Part shown: in pieces, positions 8,151-15,920 of the stretch
Layout: every line of letters starts with the position of its first letter
How positions within the stretch are numbered: the first letter of the stretch is position 1
NCBI GenBank assembly: GCA_965214025.1
Contig: CBDCAW010000020.1
Coordinates: 1-64,000 of the forward strand
Length of the DNA: 64,000 nt
Source of the DNA: Granulosicoccus sp965214025
GTDB lineage: Bacteria > Pseudomonadota > Gammaproteobacteria > Granulosicoccales > Granulosicoccaceae
Direction: 5' to 3'
Notes under the pieces: generated by a model
What the model was told of the DNA's origin: nothing
What the model saw: the letters and a program-made list of their open reading frames with translations, nothing else
Database searches by the model: none
Translations under genes and position numbers: made by a program

Positions 8151-10319
8151 GTGGAAGTTCTTCAAGACAAGCCATTGGGGCAGCGCCATTACAAGCGCAA
8201 GCACGATTCTGCGGCAGAATCGGACCGTCGGCTTGATTGGTCGGTGCGTGACAACGACATCCTGCTTCAGCCACGTTCCCCGTGCAGCCTGAACGAGGTG
8301 CTGGGCCAGCGCGGCCTGCACATCGACTTGTTACCTGCAGCGGAACCCCGATCGGCCGATCACGCCGATGCACCGCCTGCCGATTCCAGCGCACGCGTCG
8401 GGCTGATGACCTGCCATCGTTCGGCCGAACTGCAGCGTCTGTGCAAGCAGGTACTGGTCGAGAATGCGCTGATCAAGCAGCGCGGCCAACGCACCCTGTT
8501 TCTCGCTGCCGGTTTCGTCGATCTGCCGGCCGCCGATTCCGCGGCGCGCAGGCCTCGCGCGCCCTTGTTGTTCTATCCGGTGATACTGGCGCGCCGGGTG
8601 AGCGAAGCGGGCACCGCCGACGCCGCGACGAACAGTCAACTGGCAGCGGTACAACCCGATGACGCCCCCGTGCCGAGGCAGCTGACCTACGAGCTGCGCC
8701 TGGACAGCGACGCACCGGAGCTGAACACGCTGCTGGTCGATCAGTGCGCAGCACTGTTCAACGTCGAATTGCCCGAGCCGGCTACGCACGAAAGCTTGAA
8801 TCTGTATTTCAATCGGGTTGCGCAAGCCCTCGGTACCTGTGACGACCTGCATCTATCGATGGAGATGGCTCTGGGTTCGCGTAGTAATCGATTGAGTACG
8901 GGCCATGCCGACGAGGAGCCGTACCTTCCCGCGCTACCGGTCGGTTTCGATCCGGTACTGGTGAGAACCCTGCTGGACGGCACCCCACCGAATGTCTCCT
9001 CACTCGACGATCTCGAGCTCTTGCTCGACCTGCTGGATGACGGCAGCCTGCTGCCCGGAACACCCGTGGATTTCGTACTCACCGATGAGTCGTCACCGGA
9101 CACCGTCGATCACAGCGGAGTGCGTGACCGTCTGCATGAATTCAGCACGAAACTCGCGCAATACAAGATTGGTCATATCGAATTCAAACGACTGCCTTCT
9201 CTACCTCGGGATCTGGACCGATGGTCCAGCTCGGTGCGTGCGTGCCTGCGCACCGGGCTCATCGCGGACGTTCTGGCAGCGCCGGACATTACCGGGCGCC
9301 AGCTGGTCAGGCTCGCCGGCATCATCGAGTTGCTCGACAAGGCGCCTGATCGGCTGGCAGATTTCGCGCACCCTGATCTTTGCCGTCAGGCCACGTCGGC
9401 CTTGCTGCAGCGCGCCCGTCACCAGGCTCGTCTGATCGAGGAAGAGATGAAGGCCGCCCAGGTCTGGTTTGATCTGGACAAGATACCGCCCCGTCATCGG
9501 CTGCTGCAGCTGATGGACGATCTGGAAACGGCCATCGGGCGCGACCCGGAGCTGGTGGATGCCCGTTACTTCGGGGCCCGTCGCCAGTTCATGGAGTTCA
9601 ATATCGACAAGCCGACCCAGGTCGATGCCGAACACCTCGAGCGGCTGCGCGCACTCGCCAAGCTGCTGCGCTTCCGGGAACTGTTCATCAACAACCCGGA
9701 ATATCGGCGCGCCCTGGGGCCCGGCTACCGAGGCATGCGAACCGACTGGGCCAGGCTGGCTCAGTGCGCGGCGTATTCCCGCGAGCTGGCCGAATCGATG
9801 GGTTCGGAGTCGCTTGCCGGCAAGGCACTGATGAACTGGGACCGCTTTCGTCAGGCATTCGTCTCGGATCTCGCCACGTTGCAGCGTGCAGCGGACCACC
9901 TGCGCAAGTTGCTGTGGGCACTGGGCACGCATTGGCAGGTGGCGATCGCCGGGGAAGTCCTCGAGCAGGCACGCGGAACCATGGTGCCGCTGGCAGCCTT
10001 GCTCGATGAGTTCGGTGACGTGGCCGATCAGGCTGCGGATTCCACCGCCGCGCCGTCGGCAGCCACACCGGCCGAACTGCTCGCTCTGCATGGCAGGCAG
10101 CCGGGCAACCTTGCCGAGAACAGCCGTCATGCCGAGTCGTGTCGCGTGCAACTGCGGCAACGGTTGAGCGACGGCGAGCTATCCGCCAAGAACATGTTCG
10201 ATACGCTGGAGTGGTTGCGCGCGGCCAGTGCGTCGCTGCGGGAACAGGCACCCGGCGAGCCGGGCGAGCGACTCGTCTGGCTGGCCAGTCGACTGGCCGA
10301 TGGTTCATCGACGTCATAG
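8151..10319 (+). CDS. Large DUF4011-like protein without helicase motor
   Basis: A 722-residue protein whose first 250 or so residues resemble DUF4011, the N-terminal domain of large superfamily I helicases: RRLDWSVRDNDILL, then RTLFLAAGFVDLP, RAPLLFYPVILARR, YELRLDSDAPELN and FNVELPEPA in the expected order. The remainder is helical and charged; NPEYRRALGPGYRGMRTDW echoes the FG-x-W-x-G-x-x-x-DW segment found inside those helicases. I find no Walker A, DExx box or other SF1 motif, and no nuclease domain, so it is not an active helicase. The GTG at 8151 is a likely start, as the DUF4011 similarity begins about 20 residues later; the frame is open back to 7446 under msrP. The gene stands alone, divergent from msrP. 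Function unknown. Confidence 0.7.
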   Translation: MEVLQDKPLGQRHYKRKHDSAAESDRRLDWSVRDNDILLQPRSPCSLNEVLGQRGLHIDLLPAAEPRSADHADAPPADSSARVGLMTCHRSAELQRLCKQVLVENALIKQRGQRTLFLAAGFVDLPAADSAARRPRAPLLFYPVILARRVSEAGTADAATNSQLAAVQPDDAPVPRQLTYELRLDSDAPELNTLLVDQCAALFNVELPEPATHESLNLYFNRVAQALGTCDDLHLSMEMALGSRSNRLSTGHADEEPYLPALPVGFDPVLVRTLLDGTPPNVSSLDDLELLLDLLDDGSLLPGTPVDFVLTDESSPDTVDHSGVRDRLHEFSTKLAQYKIGHIEFKRLPSLPRDLDRWSSSVRACLRTGLIADVLAAPDITGRQLVRLAGIIELLDKAPDRLADFAHPDLCRQATSALLQRARHQARLIEEEMKAAQVWFDLDKIPPRHRLLQLMDDLETAIGRDPELVDARYFGARRQFMEFNIDKPTQVDAEHLERLRALAKLLRFRELFINNPEYRRALGPGYRGMRTDWARLAQCAAYSRELAESMGSESLAGKALMNWDRFRQAFVSDLATLQRAADHLRKLLWALGTHWQVAIAGEVLEQARGTMVPLAALLDEFGDVADQAADSTAAPSAATPAELLALHGRQPGNLAENSRHAESCRVQLRQRLSDGELSAKNMFDTLEWLRAASASLREQAPGEPGERLVWLASRLADGSSTS

Positions 10320-10353
10320 CCTGGAGCATCCGGATCATGACGTTGATGGAACA

Positions 10354-11106
10354 CTAGTGGCCCAAGCGCTGGAAGCGCCGCACGCTACTCGGCTCGCCGG
10401 CCCGATCGATCACATCCGCCACCGGCTCTCGGCAAACGTTCAGTGAGTGTGCGGTAGCGTGCCAGAGTGTTTCGGGCTCCATCAGCAGCGCCACATGCCC
10501 CGGCCAGAAGACCAGATCACCCCGGCGCCTGCCGGCCGGGCTCACGCGCTGCTGCAGTGCCACTTCCTGATCTTCGCTGTCGCGCGGCAGGCTCAAGCCG
10601 CAGGCGTGCGCCGCGAGTTGTACGAGCGCGGAACAATCGCAACCGTGCGGCGAGCGCCCACCCCAGAGGTACGGCGTGCCGGTGAACAGCTTCTGCGCGG
10701 CCAGTACCAGGTCGTCCTCGGCGGGTCGACCCACCGGTGCGCAATGCCCGGACCACACGAACGCACCGGCTGTGGTCGCCGAGAAACTGCCGTGGCGTTC
10801 ACCACTGAGCACCAGCTCGCTGGAGAACGGCAAGCCTGTCTCCACCGAACTCTTGATGTCCGGCGATTCGAACAGCAAGGTGTTGCGCACCACTACCTGA
10901 TGGGTACTCGCCTCGTTCGCAGTAGCGATGGCATCAGCCGTCACGAAGCCTTCATAGCCGTCACGGTGGTTCACGACCCGGTGCCAGCCACCGACGGACT
11001 CGGTGATGGTCAACCGCTCGCCGTACAGCCCCTGACTCACCGTCTCCGAAGTGGCAGACGGAGCCCGCTTCAGATCGCACAGCATGGAGGTGTAATGGCA
11101 CGACAT
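10354..11106 (-). CDS. NlpC/P60 cell-wall peptidase with SH3-like N-terminus (YkfC-like)
   Basis: A probable gamma-D-glutamyl-diamino acid endopeptidase acting on murein peptides. The N-terminal half (1-125) looks like two bacterial SH3 segments (ERLTITESVGGWHRVVNHRDGYEGFV). The NlpC/P60 domain has the full triad: Cys158 in GCDCSALVQ, His204 in WPGHVALLM and His216 in LWHATAH. No signal peptide is evident, which suits a cytoplasmic recycling enzyme such as B. subtilis YkfC. It is divergent from, and 110 bases away from, an M19 dipeptidase followed by a peptide ABC transporter. It runs convergently toward the DUF4011-like gene. Confidence 0.88.
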   Translation of the reverse strand: MSCHYTSMLCDLKRAPSATSETVSQGLYGERLTITESVGGWHRVVNHRDGYEGFVTADAIATANEASTHQVVVRNTLLFESPDIKSSVETGLPFSSELVLSGERHGSFSATTAGAFVWSGHCAPVGRPAEDDLVLAAQKLFTGTPYLWGGRSPHGCDCSALVQLAAHACGLSLPRDSEDQEVALQQRVSPAGRRRGDLVFWPGHVALLMEPETLWHATAHSLNVCREPVADVIDRAGEPSSVRRFQRLGH

Positions 11107-11216
11107 CGGCAGCCCTTTGCAATGATCTCGGGAAGGTGCGGCCCCTATGGCATAGCCGACCGCGTGCCATCATATCCGGTTACTCTGTGCATCTGACAGC
11201 ACCTCATGATCGAGCG

Positions 11217-12284
11217 ATGACAGTCTCCGGCACCCCCCCTTATTTCGACGGGCACAACGATGTGCTCACCCGGCTGCTTCAGTATCCGGAAGCGGAGCGA
11301 GTACGGGCCTTTCTCGATGGCGACGGCACCGGTCATCTGGATCTGCCACGTATGCGCGATGCCGGTTTCGCCGGCGGATTCTTCGCGTTCTACGTGCCCT
11401 CGCCCGAAACCGGTGGCTACCTCGAGCTGATGCGCGGCGCAAGCTACGACGTGCCACTACCGGCCCCGATCGACCGGCAGTTCGCGCTCGATCATGTGCT
11501 CACGCAATGCGCGCTGCTGCTGCGTATCGAACACGAGTCACAGGGCGTGTTCGCGGTCTGCCGTTCGCTTGCCGATCTGCGCGGTGCCTTGGAGCGTGGC
11601 CAGGTCGCGGCGATCATGCATATCGAAGGCGTCGAGGCCTTCGACACCGGCCTCGACGCGCTGGCCGTGATGCACGCTGCCGGCTTGCGTTCGCTCGGGC
11701 CGGTGTGGAGCCGGCCGAACGCGTTCGGCCACGGTGTGCCGTTCCGCTTTCCGGGCGCTCCGGATACCGGTCCGGGGCTGACGCAGGCGGGTAAGGATCT
11801 GGTTCGCGAATGCAATGCCCTGAAGGTCATGATCGATCTGTCGCACCTCAACGAGCAAGGCTTTCTCGATGTCGCGCGCCTGAGCTCGGCGCCCCTGGTG
11901 GCCACGCATTCGAACGCTCATGCGTTGTCGGCCTGCCCGCGTAACCTCACCGATTCGCAACTGGCGGCCATCCGCGACAGCGACGGCCTGGTGGGAGTGA
12001 ACTTCGCAACCGCCTTCATCCGGCCCGACGGGCAGATGGATGCCAGCACCAGCCTGCAACAACTGCTCGCACATGTCAGCCACATGATCGAACGGCTCGG
12101 TGAAGATCGTGTCGGCTTCGGCTCCGATTACGATGGAGCCCTGATACCGACGGCGATCGGCGACGTCACCGGTATCGATGCCATACGCGAGGCCATGCGT
12201 GAGCACGGATTCGATGAACCGTTGATGACGCGTCTCTTCCACGGTAATTGGCTGGCTGTACTGGAGCGCACCTGGGGTAGCTGA
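11217..12284 (+). CDS. Membrane dipeptidase family (peptidase M19)
   Basis: A zinc dipeptidase of the renal dipeptidase family, hydrolysing dipeptides including some with D-amino acids. The 355-residue product shows the first metal motif (His13, Asp15 in FDGHNDVL), the bridging Glu in IMHIEGVEAF, the SRPNAFGHGVPF region, and THSNAHAL with metal-binding His. The ATG at 11217 starts just before the first motif. No signal peptide is seen, so a cytoplasmic location is likely. The next gene, dppB-like, starts one base after its stop, so it is cotranscribed with the transporter and probably cleaves its imported peptides. Confidence 0.92.
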   Translation: MTVSGTPPYFDGHNDVLTRLLQYPEAERVRAFLDGDGTGHLDLPRMRDAGFAGGFFAFYVPSPETGGYLELMRGASYDVPLPAPIDRQFALDHVLTQCALLLRIEHESQGVFAVCRSLADLRGALERGQVAAIMHIEGVEAFDTGLDALAVMHAAGLRSLGPVWSRPNAFGHGVPFRFPGAPDTGPGLTQAGKDLVRECNALKVMIDLSHLNEQGFLDVARLSSAPLVATHSNAHALSACPRNLTDSQLAAIRDSDGLVGVNFATAFIRPDGQMDASTSLQQLLAHVSHMIERLGEDRVGFGSDYDGALIPTAIGDVTGIDAIREAMREHGFDEPLMTRLFHGNWLAVLERTWGS

Positions 12285-12285
12285 A

Positions 12286-13326
12286 ATGACTCTCGGACGC
12301 AGCCGCCGTCGCAAGCCACGTCGTTTGCCGCTTCCGTTACGCATCGTCTTGTCGGGCGCAATTACCCTGCTCGGCCTGCTGATCGTCACCTTCCTGATCG
12401 GACGCGTGCTGCCGGTGGATCCGGTGCTGGCCGCGGTCGGTGACCGGGCATCGCCTGAACTCTACGCACGCGTTCGCGCACAGATGGGTCTGGATCTGCC
12501 TCTGTACCAGCAGTTCTGGCACTACCTCGGCGGCGTGTTGCAGGGTGATCTCGGGACGTCGGTACTCACTTCGCAACCGGTCCTCGAGGATATCAAGCGG
12601 GTATTTCCCGCTACCGTCGAGCTGGCCACGGTGGCCACACTGATCGGCGTGACCCTGGGCATTCCGGCCGGTGTCGTCGGTGCCGTGTACCGAGGTCGCT
12701 GGCCGGATCACGTGGTGCGGGTGGTGGGCCTGGTCGGTTATTCGGTGCCGGTGTTCTGGTTGGGCCTGATGGGTCTGCTGCTGTTCTACGCCAAGCTCGA
12801 CTGGGTGGCAGGCCCCGGCAGGCTCGACGCCTTTCACGAGGAGTTCTTCGAACCGGTGACCGGCATGATCCTGATCGATTCCTGGCTCGCCGGCGACTGG
12901 GAAATCTTCGCCAACGCGCTCAGCCATATCGTGCTGCCGGCGGGCATACTCGCCTATTATTCGCTCGCCTACATCGCTCGCATGACACGCTCGTTCATGA
13001 TCGAGCAGCTTTCGCAGGAGTACATTCTCACAGCGAGGGTCAAGGGCGTTTCGGAATGGCGCGTCGTATGGCACCACGCGCTGGGTAACGTGGCCGTTCC
13101 GCTGGTCACCGTCGTGGCCCTGTCGTACGCGCTACTGCTGGAAGGCTCGGTGCTGACCGAGATTGTCTTCGCCTGGCCCGGGCTTGGCTTGTATATCACC
13201 CATTCGCTGCTCAATGCCGACATGAATGCCGTGCTCGGCGGCACCGTCGTCGTCGGCATGGTGTTCATCGGTGTGAACCTCCTGTCGGATGTACTGTACC
13301 GGGTGCTGGACCCCCGGGCACGTTGA
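12286..13326 (+). CDS. Peptide ABC transporter permease (OppB/DppB family)
   Basis: Inner-membrane permease of a peptide importer. The 346-residue product has an N-terminal helix, a large loop (VLPVDPVLAAVGDRASPELYARVRAQMGLD region), and five further helices with the EAA-like loop ARVKGVSEWRVVWHHALGN that docks on the ATPase. Second gene of a dipeptidase-permease-permease-ATPase-ATPase operon; its TGA overlaps the next ATG by one base. Confidence 0.92.
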   Translation: MTLGRSRRRKPRRLPLPLRIVLSGAITLLGLLIVTFLIGRVLPVDPVLAAVGDRASPELYARVRAQMGLDLPLYQQFWHYLGGVLQGDLGTSVLTSQPVLEDIKRVFPATVELATVATLIGVTLGIPAGVVGAVYRGRWPDHVVRVVGLVGYSVPVFWLGLMGLLLFYAKLDWVAGPGRLDAFHEEFFEPVTGMILIDSWLAGDWEIFANALSHIVLPAGILAYYSLAYIARMTRSFMIEQLSQEYILTARVKGVSEWRVVWHHALGNVAVPLVTVVALSYALLLEGSVLTEIVFAWPGLGLYITHSLLNADMNAVLGGTVVVGMVFIGVNLLSDVLYRVLDPRAR

Positions 13327-14222
13327 TGAACATCCGTGGCTGGCTCACCAGCGATGCGCCGGGCTCGCGCTGGCAGGCACGCGCCGGCAGGCTTTGGCAG
13401 GGGTGGCAGTTATTCGCTGCCAACCGCCTTGCCATGATCGGTCTGCTGATCGTGTTGCTGCTGATCCTGGTGGCGGCTACGGCTCCGTGGCTGGCGCCGC
13501 AGAACCCGACTACCGGCGGGCTCGGCAACCGACTCAGGGCGCCGGGTGAGTCCGGCTTTCTCGGCACTGACCAGCTCGGGCGAGACATCCTCTCCCGATT
13601 GATCCACGGCGCACGCTACACGTTGCTGGTAGTCGCACTGGTGGCGATCAGCGCCGCACCGATCGGGCTGTTGATCGGTACCGCAGCCGGTTACTACGGC
13701 GGCTGGGTCGACGAGATCCTCATGCGCCTGACGGATGTATTCCTCGCGTTTCCAAAGCTGATATTGGCACTGGCCTTCGTCGCGGCCCTGGGGCCAGGCC
13801 TGGAGAACGCCATCCTGGCCATTGCGTTGACAGCGTGGCCGCCCTACGCGCGTATCGCTCGCGCCGAGACGCTCACCGTGCGCAATACCGATTACATAGC
13901 CGCTGCCCGCCTGCAGGGCATGTCCGGTAGCCGGCTGTTGGTCGGTCAGATCATGCCGATGTGCGTCAGCTCGGTCATCGTGCGAGTGACCCTCGATATG
14001 GCCGGGATCATCCTGACCGCCGCAGGCCTCGGGTTCCTGGGCCTCGGGGCGCAACCCCCCACGCCGGAATGGGGTGCGATGATCTCCGACGGCAGGCAGT
14101 TCCTGCTACAACAATGGTGGGTCGCCACGATTCCAGGCATTGCCATCTTCGTCGTCAGCCTGGGCTTCAACCTGTTGGGTGACGGGCTACGCGACGTGCT
14201 CGACCCGCGCGGGAGCGAATGA
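13326..14222 (+). CDS. Peptide ABC transporter permease (OppC/DppC family)
   Basis: Second membrane subunit of the importer, 298 residues. It shows the typical N-terminal helix (LIVLLLILVAATAPWLAP), the FLGTDQLGRDILSRLIHGARYTLLV signature of OppC-type permeases and the EAA loop AARLQGMSGSRLLVGQIMP. The ATG at 13326 shares its first base with the preceding stop codon (TGATG). A TTG at 13323 is also in frame but unnecessary. Confidence 0.92.
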   Translation: MNIRGWLTSDAPGSRWQARAGRLWQGWQLFAANRLAMIGLLIVLLLILVAATAPWLAPQNPTTGGLGNRLRAPGESGFLGTDQLGRDILSRLIHGARYTLLVVALVAISAAPIGLLIGTAAGYYGGWVDEILMRLTDVFLAFPKLILALAFVAALGPGLENAILAIALTAWPPYARIARAETLTVRNTDYIAAARLQGMSGSRLLVGQIMPMCVSSVIVRVTLDMAGIILTAAGLGFLGLGAQPPTPEWGAMISDGRQFLLQQWWVATIPGIAIFVVSLGFNLLGDGLRDVLDPRGSE

Positions 14223-14294
14223 ACACGCCTCTGCGAATCGCAGATGGTTTCGCGGGCGCTCGACCTACGCGGTCGCAAATGAACGGATGAGCCT

Positions 14295-15131
14295 ATGAAC
14301 ACCATTCTCGATGTACGAAACCTGAACGTGCATTTCCAGACCACACGTGGCGTTGTACACGCGGTGCGGGATGTCTCGTTTCAGCTCGGCCGGGAACGTC
14401 TCGGTATCGTCGGAGAATCGGGCTCCGGGAAGTCTCAGACCAGCCGTGCCATTCTCGGACTCACGTCGGCCAATGCGCGAGTGACGGCGGAGTCGATGCG
14501 CTTTCACGATATCGACCTGTGCGGCCTTGGCAAGCGCCAGTGGCGCGACATACGCGGTCGGCGCATCTCGATGGTCATGCAGGACCCGAAGTACTCCTTG
14601 AATCCAGTGCTCGACGTGGGCCGGCAGATCGTGGAAGCCTGCCGTCAGCAAGGTAACGTAAGCCGTCGGGAGGCGAAGCGCCAAGCACTGGACATGCTTG
14701 AGAAGGTGCAGATCCGGGAGCCTGAGCGTGTCTTCAGGCAATACCCCCATGAGCTCAGCGGAGGCATGGGCCAGCGTGTGATGATCGCCATGATGCTGGT
14801 GCCCGAGCCCGAAGTGATCATCGCGGATGAGCCGACATCGGCGCTCGACGTAACCGTGCAACTGCAGGTGCTGGCCATCCTCGATGACCTGGTCGCCAGC
14901 CATGGTATGGCCCTGATGTTCATCTCCCATGATCTGAACCTGGTCGCATCGTTCTGCGACCGCGTGCTGGTGATGTACCAGGGCCGGATAGTCGAAACTC
15001 TCGATGCCGCTCGGTTGGATCAGGCGGAACACCCGTACACGCAAGGCCTGTTGGGATGCCTGCCCGATCCGGCGCGGCGCGGACAGCTTCTGCCGTTGTT
15101 GCAGCGCGACGCGGCCTGGCTCGACGCATGA
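14295..15131 (+). CDS. Peptide ABC transporter ATP-binding protein (OppD/DppD family)
   Basis: Cytoplasmic ATPase of the peptide importer (278 residues). Walker A is GESGSGKSQ (40-48), the ABC signature is LSGGMGQR, and Walker B with the catalytic Glu is VIIADEPTSALDV. The C-terminus is shorter than usual and lacks the full Cys-rich oligopeptide cap domain of DppD proteins, although HPYTQGLLGCLPDP is recognisable. It follows a 72-base gap and overlaps the next gene by ATGA. Confidence 0.92.
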   Translation: MNTILDVRNLNVHFQTTRGVVHAVRDVSFQLGRERLGIVGESGSGKSQTSRAILGLTSANARVTAESMRFHDIDLCGLGKRQWRDIRGRRISMVMQDPKYSLNPVLDVGRQIVEACRQQGNVSRREAKRQALDMLEKVQIREPERVFRQYPHELSGGMGQRVMIAMMLVPEPEVIIADEPTSALDVTVQLQVLAILDDLVASHGMALMFISHDLNLVASFCDRVLVMYQGRIVETLDAARLDQAEHPYTQGLLGCLPDPARRGQLLPLLQRDAAWLDA

Positions 15132-15898
15132 GCGGGCTGTTCCTGGAAAGGGTGTCCGCCTGGTACGACGACCGACAAGTGCTCGATGATGTGCACCTTT
15201 CAGTGCCCACCGGTGGTGCCTTCGGCCTGGTCGGCGAATCCGGTTCAGGCAAGTCGACCGTGCTGCGCACGCTCATGGGCCTCGTCGACGATTGGGAGGG
15301 CCTGATAAAGGCAGGAGAGCAAACGCTCGACGGGCCGCGCGACAAGGCGTTCTACCGTCAGGTGCAGATGGTGTTCCAGGATCCGTTCGCCTCCCTGCAC
15401 CCGCGCCACACCATCGATCGCATCCTGTCCGACCCGATCCGGGTGCATCGTCTCGACAGTGGCGACAGCCGTATCGTCGAAGTGCTGAATGATGTGGGGC
15501 TGGATCGCAGCTTCCGCTTTCGCTACGCTCACCAGCTCTCGGGTGGTCAACGCCAGCGCGTCGCCATCGCCCGAGTACTGATACTGCAACCCCGAACCCT
15601 GCTGCTCGATGAACCGACCTCCGCTCTCGACGTGTCGATTCAGGCGGAGGTACTGAACCTGCTGATGCGCCTTCGCGCCGAGCGGGAGTTGACCTTTCTG
15701 ATGGTCAGTCATGACCTCTCGGTGGTGGCTCACCTGTGCGAACGTATCGCGATCATGAACAGAGGCCGCATCGTGGAGACCGTACCGGCCGATGCCCTGA
15801 CCGAAGGCAGGCTCACCGAGGCCTATTCACGGCAGCTGCATCGGGCCTCGCAAGGCTACGAGCGAGAGCTGGCCCGATCACTGTGGAATATCGGGTAG
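15128..15898 (+). CDS. Peptide ABC transporter ATP-binding protein (OppF/DppF family)
   Basis: Second ATPase of the importer, 256 residues. Walker A GESGSGKST (36-44), ABC signature LSGGQRQR and Walker B LLLDEPTSALDV are all intact. The ATG at 15128 overlaps the previous stop as ATGA; the same frame is open 24 codons upstream but that part is a shadow of the DppD end. It closes the operon. No periplasmic binding protein gene is encoded here, so that component must lie elsewhere in the genome. Confidence 0.93.
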   Translation: MSGLFLERVSAWYDDRQVLDDVHLSVPTGGAFGLVGESGSGKSTVLRTLMGLVDDWEGLIKAGEQTLDGPRDKAFYRQVQMVFQDPFASLHPRHTIDRILSDPIRVHRLDSGDSRIVEVLNDVGLDRSFRFRYAHQLSGGQRQRVAIARVLILQPRTLLLDEPTSALDVSIQAEVLNLLMRLRAERELTFLMVSHDLSVVAHLCERIAIMNRGRIVETVPADALTEGRLTEAYSRQLHRASQGYERELARSLWNIG

Positions 15899-15920
15899 CC
15901 TGCAGCGCCCGCCCGTGCAT

